Part shown: in pieces, positions 24,064 through 30,854 of the stretch
How positions within the stretch are numbered: position 1 is the first letter of the stretch
Layout: the number at the start of each line of letters is the position of its first letter
Made by a program: the position numbers and the translations under genes
Origin: Deltaproteobacteria bacterium
GTDB taxonomy: Bacteria > Desulfobacterota > Desulfuromonadia > Geobacterales > Geobacteraceae
NCBI GenBank assembly: GCA_021848385.1
Contig: JAJZUQ010000013.1
Location: 1 to 57,692, forward strand
DNA: 57,692 nucleotides
Direction: 5' to 3'
Notes under the pieces: generated by a model
What the model was told of the DNA's origin: nothing
Database searches by the model: none
What the model saw: only the letters and a program-made list of their open reading frames with translations

Positions 24064-24375
24064 CTATTCTGCCGGTTTTGCCAGCAGGAATACGCCGGTC
24101 ATCTTGAACAGCATGGTGTTCATGGTATTGAGGCCACTGACGGTGATTTCCGCCTGTCTGATTTCCTTGATATTCTTGAAACAGCGAAGCAACAGGGCGA
24201 TCCCCATGGAGTTGATGCGGCCGGCCTCGCTGAAATCGAAACGGACCTGGTGCCGCGTGACCTGCGCCTCTACCCCCTTGAGCAGTTCCTCTGCCTGGGC
24301 ATCGATGTTCCCGTGGACGAAAACGGCGTCCCACCCCGTTTCCCTGTTAACCACGATACTGGTTACGGTTGCCAT
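24064..24375 (-). CDS. STAS-domain anti-sigma factor antagonist-like protein
   Basis: This 103-residue single STAS domain has strands 'WDAVFVHGNIDA' and 'VRFDFSEAGRINSMGIALLLRCF', with Ser56 at the usual phosphorylation position of the SpoIIAA/RsbV family, followed by M-G-I-A-L-L. It should cycle between phosphorylated (by the RsbW-like kinase encoded upstream) and dephosphorylated (by the SpoIIE phosphatase) states and release a target when dephosphorylated. The gene lies 15 bases after the kinase gene and has GGAGGAG before its ATG. The target is unknown; no sigma factor gene is nearby, so the output may be another protein such as the EAL protein. Confidence 0.85.
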   Translation of the reverse strand: MATVTSIVVNRETGWDAVFVHGNIDAQAEELLKGVEAQVTRHQVRFDFSEAGRINSMGIALLLRCFKNIKEIRQAEITVSGLNTMNTMLFKMTGVFLLAKPAE

Positions 24376-24390
24376 GGTGTCTCTCCTCCT

Positions 24391-25416
24391 TTAAGCGTTA
24401 TGAGGCGCAGCGCATTCCGGCTGTCGCGTGATAATGTGGAACCCCTTCAATGCCGACGGATCGTCGTCCCCATGGAGTCGTACATGTCCCCCCACCACGG
24501 TCTGCCTGCCGGGGGCAATGGTAACGTGCAGTTGGTCGAGGAATCGCCAGATGATGAACAGTCCCCGCCCCCCAGCCTCTTCGGCGGGGCCGCTCCCGTC
24601 CTGATTGCTGGCTAGGTGCTCGATCACCGCATCGGGGGGGAGGCTCCCCCAGCTGTCGCTCACCTCCATGGCAAGGGTCGTCCCGTCAAAACCGGCTCGG
24701 AAACCGATATGCTCAGCGGGGAGAAGCCGTCGCTGTTCTCCCTTACGGAACATCTTGGCCCCACCTTCCCTGCGGGGTGCGCCGTAGATGGCATTCTCCA
24801 GCAACTCGTCGGCAAGAAGCGCCCCCTTCTGGCGCAGGAGTTCCAGTTCCGGCCCATCCCCCTCGACCATCTCCGTCAGGGCGTCAATCAGAGCCTCCTT
24901 CTGGTCGGACGAGTGGATGTCAAATTCGCGGACCGGCGTACCGGGCCTGAGGTAGTCTGCCATCTGCCACTGACGATCGGTCAGGAGGTTGAACACGGCC
25001 AGCATCAGAGGGCTGCCGGCAGCGGAACCGGTCCTCTCCCCCGCAGGCTCGACTACCAGGTGTTTAATGGCGTTATGCTTGAGAGGGGAGAGGGAAAGCG
25101 GTGGTGCATCGGCAGCCGAGAAAAGGATCAGCTTGATGGCGGGGAAATGCCTGCGGAGCACAGGAAGCGGGTTGTGGTCGCCGTGGGGATAGACGCGGGT
25201 TGAGATGAGCACCAGCCCCGGTTCCAGACCGAGTCTCCGGAGGGTGGACAGGGTATGCGAGAGGCTTTCTCCCCCGCGCAGGCGGATAATATTGGGAATA
25301 TCGGCCAGTTCCTGCTCCCAGACTTTTTCATCGGCGGCATCGGCAAAGACCGCCAGCACGGTTGTTGACTTCCGCACAAGTGTCTCCTTGGTTGACAACA
25401 GGCTATGGGCGTGCAT
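24391..25416 (-). CDS. RsbW-like ATP-binding protein with pseudo-receiver domain
   Basis: 341 residues. Residues about 15-125 look like a receiver-like alpha/beta fold without the acidic pocket. Residues about 165-325 are a HATPase_c domain of the anti-sigma/serine kinase type: N-box 'LLADELLENAIYGAP' (Asn208), 'LAMEVSDSWGSLPP' and G-box 'EAGGRGLFIIWRFLD'. It probably phosphorylates the STAS protein encoded downstream. Its ATG shares one base with the stop of the SpoIIE gene, and AAAGGAG is ideally spaced within that gene's end. The fusion of a pseudo-receiver with an RsbW-type kinase suggests a regulatory input distinct from classical RsbW. Confidence 0.78.
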   Translation of the reverse strand: MHAHSLLSTKETLVRKSTTVLAVFADAADEKVWEQELADIPNIIRLRGGESLSHTLSTLRRLGLEPGLVLISTRVYPHGDHNPLPVLRRHFPAIKLILFSAADAPPLSLSPLKHNAIKHLVVEPAGERTGSAAGSPLMLAVFNLLTDRQWQMADYLRPGTPVREFDIHSSDQKEALIDALTEMVEGDGPELELLRQKGALLADELLENAIYGAPRREGGAKMFRKGEQRRLLPAEHIGFRAGFDGTTLAMEVSDSWGSLPPDAVIEHLASNQDGSGPAEEAGGRGLFIIWRFLDQLHVTIAPGRQTVVGGHVRLHGDDDPSALKGFHIITRQPECAAPHNA

Positions 25417-26645
25417 CAGAGTACTCCTTTTCCGCGTGCATCGTGGTCGTCCGCGTTCCGAAACGAGGCGGCCAGGAGGGTGACATCGTCGGCAAAGGGG
25501 GCTGCTCCGTTGAATTGACGTGCACTGGCCAGTATCCGCTCCCGTAAGGTCGATGGCTCCAGGTGGGCGTTTTCCATGAGAAGCTCCTCAAGCCGTTCGT
25601 AGCCGAACTCCCGGTCTGCGCCGTCGGTGCATTCCACGAGGCCGTCGGTATAAAGAAAGAGAGTATCTCCCGGCTCAAAGCCGGTCGTGAATTCCGTGTA
25701 AATCCCTTCTCCCTCGAAACCCAGGGGATAGCCGCTGCAGGCATCGAGCAGGGAGAGTTCGCGGGTCCCCTGCCGGTAGAGGTAGGGAAAGTTATGACCG
25801 GCATTGGCCAAGGTCAGGGTTCCCCTGGTCAGGTCAAGCACGGCCACAAGGCAGGTCATGAGCAGGGTCCGCCGGGCGGTTGCCAGGATGGCGTTGTTCA
25901 TGCCGAAAAGAAGCTCGGCGGGGGTCCGCGCCCCTTGGGAGATGAGGGTGTGGAGACTCGCCTTGGCGGCGGTGGTTACCATCCCCGACTGCACGCCATG
26001 GCCACTCACGTCGGCAATCACCAGGCCGAGGCGATGGTCGTCCAGGACGAAGTAATCGTAGAAATCACCGCCTATCTCCGTGCTGGTCGTCACGCCTGCG
26101 CTGATGGTGACGCCGTTGAAGCCGAACTCCGACGGGGGGAGCAGGTCGTGCTGGATACGGCTGGCCGTCGCCACCTCCTCGCGGATCCGATCGCTCAGGA
26201 GGTGGAGGGTATGCAGCAGCATGGCCTGATTGGACGATATTTTCATCATCAGATCGGCGACCGACATGATTCCAACACAGTGGTCATCACTGACAATCGG
26301 CACTGCATCGATTTCCAGTTTCGGATCAAGAGCAAGGAGCCGCTCCAGGGCCGCGTTGATGTCCAATTCTGCGGCCACTGAAGGTGGCTCCCCTTCGAGC
26401 AGCACACTGATCGCTTTCTTGCCGAAAAGGTCCAGGGCAAAGGGGCTCCCAAGATGGCGTGAAAAGAGTTCTTTCCGGTTGACCACCCCGGAGAAGCGGC
26501 CGTCATGGACAACGGGAAGAGCAAGGAGAGAGGGGTCCCGCTGGAAAATATCAACCACGTCCTTCACCTTAAGGTTCGATTCCACTGACATGGTCTGTCG
26601 GGTAATATCCGCAAGACCCGGAACAATGTGCGGCGCTAATTCCAT
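25416..26645 (-). CDS. CBS-domain SpoIIE/PP2C serine phosphatase (RsbU-like)
   Basis: This 409-residue protein has two CBS motifs (about 15-135: 'LKVKDVVDIFQRDPSLLALPVV', 'GIMSVADLMMKI') followed by a linker helix and a SpoIIE/PP2C phosphatase domain (about 165-400). Metal-binding signatures are 'GGDFYDYF', 'VIADVSGHGVQSG', 'LFLYTDGLVE' and 'FADDVTLLAA'. It should dephosphorylate the STAS protein, with the CBS pair sensing an adenine nucleotide or similar ligand. It heads the operon SpoIIE, kinase, STAS, 48-aa protein, EAL. GGAAAGGAA precedes the ATG. Function is well supported by family; the ligand is unknown. Confidence 0.88.
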   Translation of the reverse strand: MELAPHIVPGLADITRQTMSVESNLKVKDVVDIFQRDPSLLALPVVHDGRFSGVVNRKELFSRHLGSPFALDLFGKKAISVLLEGEPPSVAAELDINAALERLLALDPKLEIDAVPIVSDDHCVGIMSVADLMMKISSNQAMLLHTLHLLSDRIREEVATASRIQHDLLPPSEFGFNGVTISAGVTTSTEIGGDFYDYFVLDDHRLGLVIADVSGHGVQSGMVTTAAKASLHTLISQGARTPAELLFGMNNAILATARRTLLMTCLVAVLDLTRGTLTLANAGHNFPYLYRQGTRELSLLDACSGYPLGFEGEGIYTEFTTGFEPGDTLFLYTDGLVECTDGADREFGYERLEELLMENAHLEPSTLRERILASARQFNGAAPFADDVTLLAASFRNADDHDARGKGVL

Positions 26646-27068
26646 GGTGTTTCCTTTCCCTGTGATTTACTGTCTGCATGATAACGGAGCATTGTGAATA
26701 TTCCGTTACGGGAAAGTTAATACTAGTCCCTTATCGCATTCCCCTGTTACGGGTCCCCATTGCATCTCTGACAGTTGTTGCCGGCAGGACACCACTTTGC
26801 CATGTAATGATGAGAATCCCTGACATCAAGGCGTTAGAGGCCAAATCCCGCCCAAGGGCTCTCAAAAGCTACGGATGCCTCACTCCCCAGACCCTTGACA
26901 AAGCTGAAATCGTAGGGGATTATGGCGAACCATCAGATTCTCAACGGGTCTTCTACCCCCTCACCCTTTCCCTCTTCCCGAGTGGGAGAGGTGAATTTTG
27001 CAAGGGCCTCAAACGATGCCCAGTATGGTCTATTCCCCCATCCCCAAAAGGCTTCCGGAGAAGATTAC
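26646..27068. other. Divergent intergenic region, SpoIIE / ThiF
   Basis: About 420 bases with no credible gene; the reading frames present have no ribosome site or family. A fragment near 26957-26995 (CCCCTCACCCTTTCCCTC...GAGTGGGAGAGG) is the CCCTCACCC/GGGAGAGG hairpin-type repeat found in many proteobacterial intergenic regions. No TPP riboswitch was recognised before the thiF-like gene. Confidence 0.5.
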
Positions 27069-27881
27069 ATGCAGATCAAAGTGAACGAGAAGGTACGGGA
27101 GATGGCTGACGGTGCGCCGGCCGAGGAAGTCCGTGACCGGTTCAAGCCGGGGGCCGACCTGATCATCCTGAACGGCTTTCCGGTATCACCCGATGCTGCC
27201 ATCAAGGAGGGGGACGAACTGTACCTCATCCGGCGTGGGGAAATTCCGCCCCGGGAGGAACTGGAGCACCTGTTGGTCGCCCGCCACACCCCCCAGGTCT
27301 ACGAGCGGCTCAAAGCTTCTCGGGTGGGGATCGCCGGTGTGGGAGGGCTCGGCTCCACCGTTGCCGTCGCCCTGGCGCGGGTCGGGGTTGGTGAGCTCGT
27401 CATCGCCGATTTCGACGTGGTGGAGCCCTCCAACCTCAATCGACAGCAGTATTTCGTGGACCAACTGGGACACTACAAGGTAGACGCCCTCACCGAGACA
27501 CTGCGTCGCATCAACCCCTACGTCACCGTTACCCCGCACCGTATCCTCCTCGACCCGGATAACGTCCCGGCCGTTTTTGCCGGCTGCAGCGTTGTAGTGG
27601 AGGCGTTCGACCGGGCGGAGATGAAGAGCATGCTGGTGGATGCCATCATCACGAACATGGCGGACGCCATGGTGGTGGCGGCCTCGGGGCTGGCAGGGTA
27701 CGGCCCGAACAACGCCATCAGCACCAGGAAAATCACCCGCCGCCTCTACCTCGTGGGGGATCTCACCTCAGAAGCCCAACCGGGTAACGGCCTCATGGCG
27801 CCACGGGTCGGCATCGCTGCGTCCCACCAGGCCAACCAGGTGATCAGGATACTACTGGGGGAGATGGACGTCGACCGGTAG
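27069..27881 (+). CDS. thiF: ThiF/E1-like adenylyltransferase with N-terminal ThiS-like domain
   Basis: 270 residues. Residues 1 to about 65 resemble ThiS/MoaD ('MQIKVNEKVREMADG', 'LIILNGFPVSPDAAIKEGDELYLIRRG') but do not end in Gly-Gly. Residues about 80-270 are a ThiF/MoeB/E1 fold: nucleotide loop 'GIAGVGGLGSTVAVALARVGVG', then 'LVIADFDVVEPSNLNRQQYF'. The protein is short and lacks the CXXC zinc pairs of full ThiF/MoeB, which points to the short ThiF family 2. It would adenylate the C-terminus of a sulfur carrier in thiazole or another sulfur-transfer pathway; no other thi gene is nearby. The start at 27069 has GGAGAAG upstream. A 16-codon copy of its 3' end lies at 35952-35999. Confidence 0.82.
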   Translation: MQIKVNEKVREMADGAPAEEVRDRFKPGADLIILNGFPVSPDAAIKEGDELYLIRRGEIPPREELEHLLVARHTPQVYERLKASRVGIAGVGGLGSTVAVALARVGVGELVIADFDVVEPSNLNRQQYFVDQLGHYKVDALTETLRRINPYVTVTPHRILLDPDNVPAVFAGCSVVVEAFDRAEMKSMLVDAIITNMADAMVVAASGLAGYGPNNAISTRKITRRLYLVGDLTSEAQPGNGLMAPRVGIAASHQANQVIRILLGEMDVDR

Positions 27882-27910
27882 CCTCTCTCTTCCCCCTGCA
27901 CCATACAAAA

Positions 27911-27947
27911 ACGCCGTGAGCCCCTTGTCCAAAGGGACCCACGGCGT
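27911..27947 (-). terminator. ACGCCGTGA hairpin, copy 1
   Basis: ACGCCGTG...CACGGCGT with an inner CCCTTT/AAAGGG stem. The T-run (GGCGTTTTTG) lies on the minus strand, suiting termination of the minus gene ending at 28010; it also lies 29 bases after the thiF stop. Related hairpins occur at 30594 and 36032. Confidence 0.7.
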
Positions 27948-28009
27948 GTAGTCAACACAGCACGTTAAAATCGCCAGTCATCATCTGGCATCTTTTCCCC
28001 TCGTTTCAA

Positions 28010-29317
28010 TCAGTCGTTGTCTTCCACCTCGCCCGCCGGGCAGCAGCGGTATTCCTGGGATTTCTCCAGGAGGTCGATCTGTCGCTGCAGCAGTTTGTTT
28101 TGCAGTGCCTTATGCTCCAGGTCAAGCTTGATCGAACTTACGAGTTCTGGTTCACAGGTACAGCAATCGTCAAGACATCCCTTCACAATGAGGCCGGGGG
28201 TCGGCAGGAGCTCTTCCCGTTCCCAGGAGAGTTCAGCTATGATCTTTTCCGTGACATTGCCGGTCTTTGCGTCAACAAGGCCTGCCTTTGACAGATCCAC
28301 TGCCGACTGCGCCAGGGCATGGGCACGCAAATCAGCGCTGATAGTCGGCTTTATTTTGGCTGCGTTGAGCATCTGGGCAGAAGACATCATCGTCATCGTT
28401 GCAGAAACACGCTGCTGTTCCTGCACGCTCGCCCGCGCCATCCTCTCGATGTCGAGACGGTTGGCCTGGCTTGCCAGGATCTCCTGCGGCCTCACTGCCA
28501 CCATGCTGGCGATGTCCGGAGCGGGCCGTTTGTCCACCAGCGTTGGTGTCACGGAGTCGTTCACGACACGTTCTATCGCGACCAGGGTGAATTTTATTTT
28601 CTGGATCTTCATCAGTTTGTAGAACAGGTAGGAGACCGCGTGACACTTGTTCTGATTGCTGAAGACGCGGGAACTCGATTCGATGCGCTCCTCTGATTCG
28701 CCCTGGGCATGGGTACGCTGCTGTGCCTCGCCGATCTGGGTCGAGCTGGACGCGCGGACCCCTGCCGCCACCTGGGTAGTCATGGATTGGGCGTGCTGAC
28801 TCAGGTTGCGGCTGAAGTCGTATGCGGAGGATGCATCATACGAGCCTCCCCCGCCGCCGCCACCGATCGAAATGATCCCGAGATCGATTCCGGCACTCCC
28901 CCCACCTTCCGCCCAGGAATTGCTGGAGGAGGTTGAGCCGCCGCCGCTTTCGGCGATGGTCAGGTCGCTCACCGCCTTGGCAATGCCCCACGTCAGGTAG
29001 GATTCCTCCGAGGTAGTCTGGTTGCGCCAGCTCTGGGCAGTGGCAGAGTCGTAGGACCAACTGGTATGGCGGTCACTGCTGAACAGCCGGACCTGCTCCC
29101 CCGGCAGCAACGTGGTGGAATAGGCGAGATCTCCCATGGCCAGGCCAAGGGAACATCGCTCCAGCCGGAAGTGGAAAATGACCTGCACCGGCACCACATG
29201 GTCCTTGACGGTCACGCGCGTGGGGAGCGAATAACGCAGATCCACCCTATCGCAGACAGGCTTTTCCACCAGCTTCGGACAGCAACCGACCTGATCCGTT
29301 GTTGACGTTGATTCCAT
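28010..29317 (-). CDS. Unrecognised 435-aa protein with Cys clusters and Gly-rich segment
   Basis: I do not recognise a family. The start at 29317 is supported by AAGGAGG 7 bases upstream. The N-terminus has a Cys pair ('VGCCPK'). Residues about 35-110 look like a beta domain ('VIFHFRLERCSLGLAMGDLAYSTTLLPGEQVRLFS' region). A Gly/Ser-rich linker follows (about 145-190, including a run of seven Gly), then long Ala/Gln-rich helices (about 190-370), and a C-terminal Cys cluster ('CLDDCCTCEPE', 'RCCPAGE') framing a short coiled coil. There is no signal peptide. It pairs with the upstream gene, 58 bases away. The Gly-rich hinge between a beta head and helical coils suggests a structural or shell-like protein; this is inference only. 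Confidence 0.7.
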   Translation of the reverse strand: MESTSTTDQVGCCPKLVEKPVCDRVDLRYSLPTRVTVKDHVVPVQVIFHFRLERCSLGLAMGDLAYSTTLLPGEQVRLFSSDRHTSWSYDSATAQSWRNQTTSEESYLTWGIAKAVSDLTIAESGGGSTSSSNSWAEGGGSAGIDLGIISIGGGGGGGSYDASSAYDFSRNLSQHAQSMTTQVAAGVRASSSTQIGEAQQRTHAQGESEERIESSSRVFSNQNKCHAVSYLFYKLMKIQKIKFTLVAIERVVNDSVTPTLVDKRPAPDIASMVAVRPQEILASQANRLDIERMARASVQEQQRVSATMTMMSSAQMLNAAKIKPTISADLRAHALAQSAVDLSKAGLVDAKTGNVTEKIIAELSWEREELLPTPGLIVKGCLDDCCTCEPELVSSIKLDLEHKALQNKLLQRQIDLLEKSQEYRCCPAGEVEDND

Positions 29318-29375
29318 ACGTACACCTCCTTGTTGATAGGTTAGCCATGAAGGCTCTTTCATCATGTCGCGATAA

Positions 29376-30239
29376 CTACCTGGGTTTTCTTTCGGAGAGA
29401 CCGGCCAGCACGGACTTGATTTTATCAAGTTCATCGATCCGCTTTCCAATGGAGACAATTGCCCTTTTCAGAACTTCAGGTTCAGCCTCGGCAATCAGTT
29501 TCGGGCTGATATGCTCGAATATCTCCCCATTTCCCTTGACGACAATTTCCTTGATTATTTCCGCTACGATCATCGGCCATTCCCATTTGGGTATCTTGGG
29601 CCACTGGAACGTACCGATCTCGTTTGATGAACTGCTTTCCACTTTCTTGAACACGGCAAGGGCGAAACAGCTCTGCCCCTTCGGAACCGTGAGTGCATTG
29701 TCCATGGGCATGCTCCCGCCGGCATAGACAAAGATCCGGTCGAATACCACATGTGTTGTCTTTGTCGTAATAATGACCGAGTGACTTGTGGTTTTGGTTG
29801 AAACTTCCATCTTTTCATACTCGGGAAGCTCCGGATGAACCGTGGCCGTTACGGTCGGGTTCTTTATTGTGTCCGTATTTATGGAATTTTCGGTTGTCGG
29901 TGTTTCGCTGAAGTCCACAAACTTTGCAGCCTGGACGAAACCTCCCTCTCCTTCCCCGACGATAAACGGTGTCAGTGCAAGATAATGGGCTCCATTGCCA
30001 CCCGTTGCATACCACGACTTTATTATCGCGCCGTCCTGACCGGGGACGTTGGCACCGGACAGATAGAACTCTCCCGATTCAAAGCTGAACACAAGCCCCC
30101 ACAGGGTATCCGTCACAGGATCAACAAGCTTCTTCGGGATGGGGGCATTGGGCATGTTCGAGAGAATAAGATCTTCTTCATAACCGGGAACCCTCTTCTG
30201 ATTATCACCGAACTGCAAATACTGGCACCTGTACGACAT
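29376..30239 (-). CDS. Unrecognised 287-aa protein paired with the Cys-cluster protein
   Basis: No family recognised. AAGGAG precedes the ATG. The chain has no signal peptide; residues 1 to about 200 are predicted mostly beta ('DTLWGLVFSFESGEFYLSG', 'VEYKMEVSTKTTSHSV'-like repeats of Thr/Val strands, 'VVFDRIFVYAGG'). Residues about 205-287 are helical, with 'EIIKEIVVKGNGEIFEH' and a terminal coiled coil 'AIVSIGKRIDELDKI'. It lies upstream of and in line with the 435-aa gene, so the two likely act together. It is inside the accessory island flanked by thiF 3' sequences. Function unknown. Confidence 0.65.
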   Translation of the reverse strand: MSYRCQYLQFGDNQKRVPGYEEDLILSNMPNAPIPKKLVDPVTDTLWGLVFSFESGEFYLSGANVPGQDGAIIKSWYATGGNGAHYLALTPFIVGEGEGGFVQAAKFVDFSETPTTENSINTDTIKNPTVTATVHPELPEYEKMEVSTKTTSHSVIITTKTTHVVFDRIFVYAGGSMPMDNALTVPKGQSCFALAVFKKVESSSSNEIGTFQWPKIPKWEWPMIVAEIIKEIVVKGNGEIFEHISPKLIAEAEPEVLKRAIVSIGKRIDELDKIKSVLAGLSERKPR

Positions 30240-30412
30240 CGGTTTCTCCTTTCCTGCTTGTAGTGTTGTTATTGACGAAAGATAAGGCTTCCGCGGTATT
30301 CCGTCGCAGATTGCGTGTCACTCCGTCTGATGGATTGTTCAAGGTGTGAATATTGTAGTGTGGCGGCGAAGCGGGGCAATAAACCGGATGGCTATTTATT
30401 TCCCGACCGGTA

Positions 30413-30435
30413 GTAGTAACCAGTCGGGTTACTAC
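30413..30435. promoter_or_regulatory. Operator-like dyad GTAGTAACC-N5-GGTTACTAC
   Basis: A perfect 9-bp inverted repeat with a 5-base spacer, 24 bases before the GTG of the antitoxin-like frame and about 170 bases upstream of the divergent 287-aa gene. Its size and symmetry fit a dimeric repressor site. Confidence 0.5.
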
Positions 30436-30458
30436 GAATGGTTACGACGGGAGGAGTT

Positions 30459-30575
30459 GTGATCTACGATGACCTCGACCATCTGGCGGGGACCTGGAAT
30501 GCACAGGATATCGCCGAGTTCAAGCGGGCGACGGCGGGTTTCGAAAAGGGAGGATATGTGGAAGTGAGTGCGTGA
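30459..30575 (+). pseudogene. Short antitoxin-like reading frame, possibly a remnant
   Basis: 38 codons from GTG (an in-frame ATG at 30438 lacks a ribosome site). The product V-I-Y-D-D-L-D-H-L-A-G-T-W-N-A-Q-D-I-A-E-F resembles the start of small antitoxin-like proteins with an L-D-x-L-A-G-T-W-x-x-E/D motif, as I recall them next to PIN-type toxins. No toxin gene follows; the frame stops soon after. GGGAGGAG lies very close to the GTG. It may be a truncated antitoxin gene left after loss of its toxin. Confidence 0.35.
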
Positions 30576-30593
30576 AAGCACCGGACAGTAAAA

Positions 30594-30630
30594 ACGCCGT
30601 GAATCCTTTGATAGAAGGGATTCACGGCGT
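30594..30630 (-). terminator. ACGCCGTGA hairpin, copy 2
   Basis: A 16-bp stem (ACGCCGTGAATCCTTT / AAGGGATTCACGGCGT, one G-T pair) with a 5-base loop and T-run on the minus strand. Same core as copies at 27911 and 36032. Confidence 0.7.
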
Positions 30631-30710
30631 TGCGTTATCTGTGATGTGGTCGTAATAGAGCAAGGTACTGCGCGAAAGGCCGAACTCCCTTCTGGTTCAT
30701 CTCCAACTCC

Positions 30711-30788
30711 TTTCGTCCCGAAAATTTTGCGTCATGGCCGTGACGAAAACCAGGCTAAAGTGTGAAGCGGTAGACGGGTCAAGGGAAA
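30711..30788 (-). repeat. 78-bp leader repeat, copy 1 (orphan)
   Basis: Identical over 78 bases, as far as I can align by eye, to 33000-33077. On the minus strand it reads into AAAGGAGTTGGAG and ATGAACCA, like the start of the 61-aa gene, but the frame here ends after 21 codons. It contains TTGACC and the dyad TTTTCGTCA-N6-TGACGCAAAA. Confidence 0.8.
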
Positions 30789-30801
30789 ATCTGAGTACAA
30801 A

Positions 30802-30833
30802 AAAAGGGACAGGCTAAGCAACCTGTCCCTTTT
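30802..30833 (-). terminator. Terminator of the secreted propeller-like gene
   Basis: A 12-bp stem AAAAGGGACAGG / CCTGTCCCTTTT with an 8-base loop and a T-run on the minus strand, about 20 bases past the stop at 30855. Confidence 0.85.
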
Positions 30834-30854
30834 CCCCTCTTCAACCGTCCACCA

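Larger units (their letters stand above)
30240..30854. other. Mixed intergenic region with repeats and a short antitoxin-like frame
   Basis: About 615 bases. It contains a perfect dyad at 30413-30435, a short plus-strand frame (30459-30575), the second ACGCCGTGA hairpin (30594-30630), the first copy of a 78-bp leader repeat (30711-30788) with a decayed start of the small gene, and the terminator of the secreted-protein gene (30802-30833). Confidence 0.7.
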
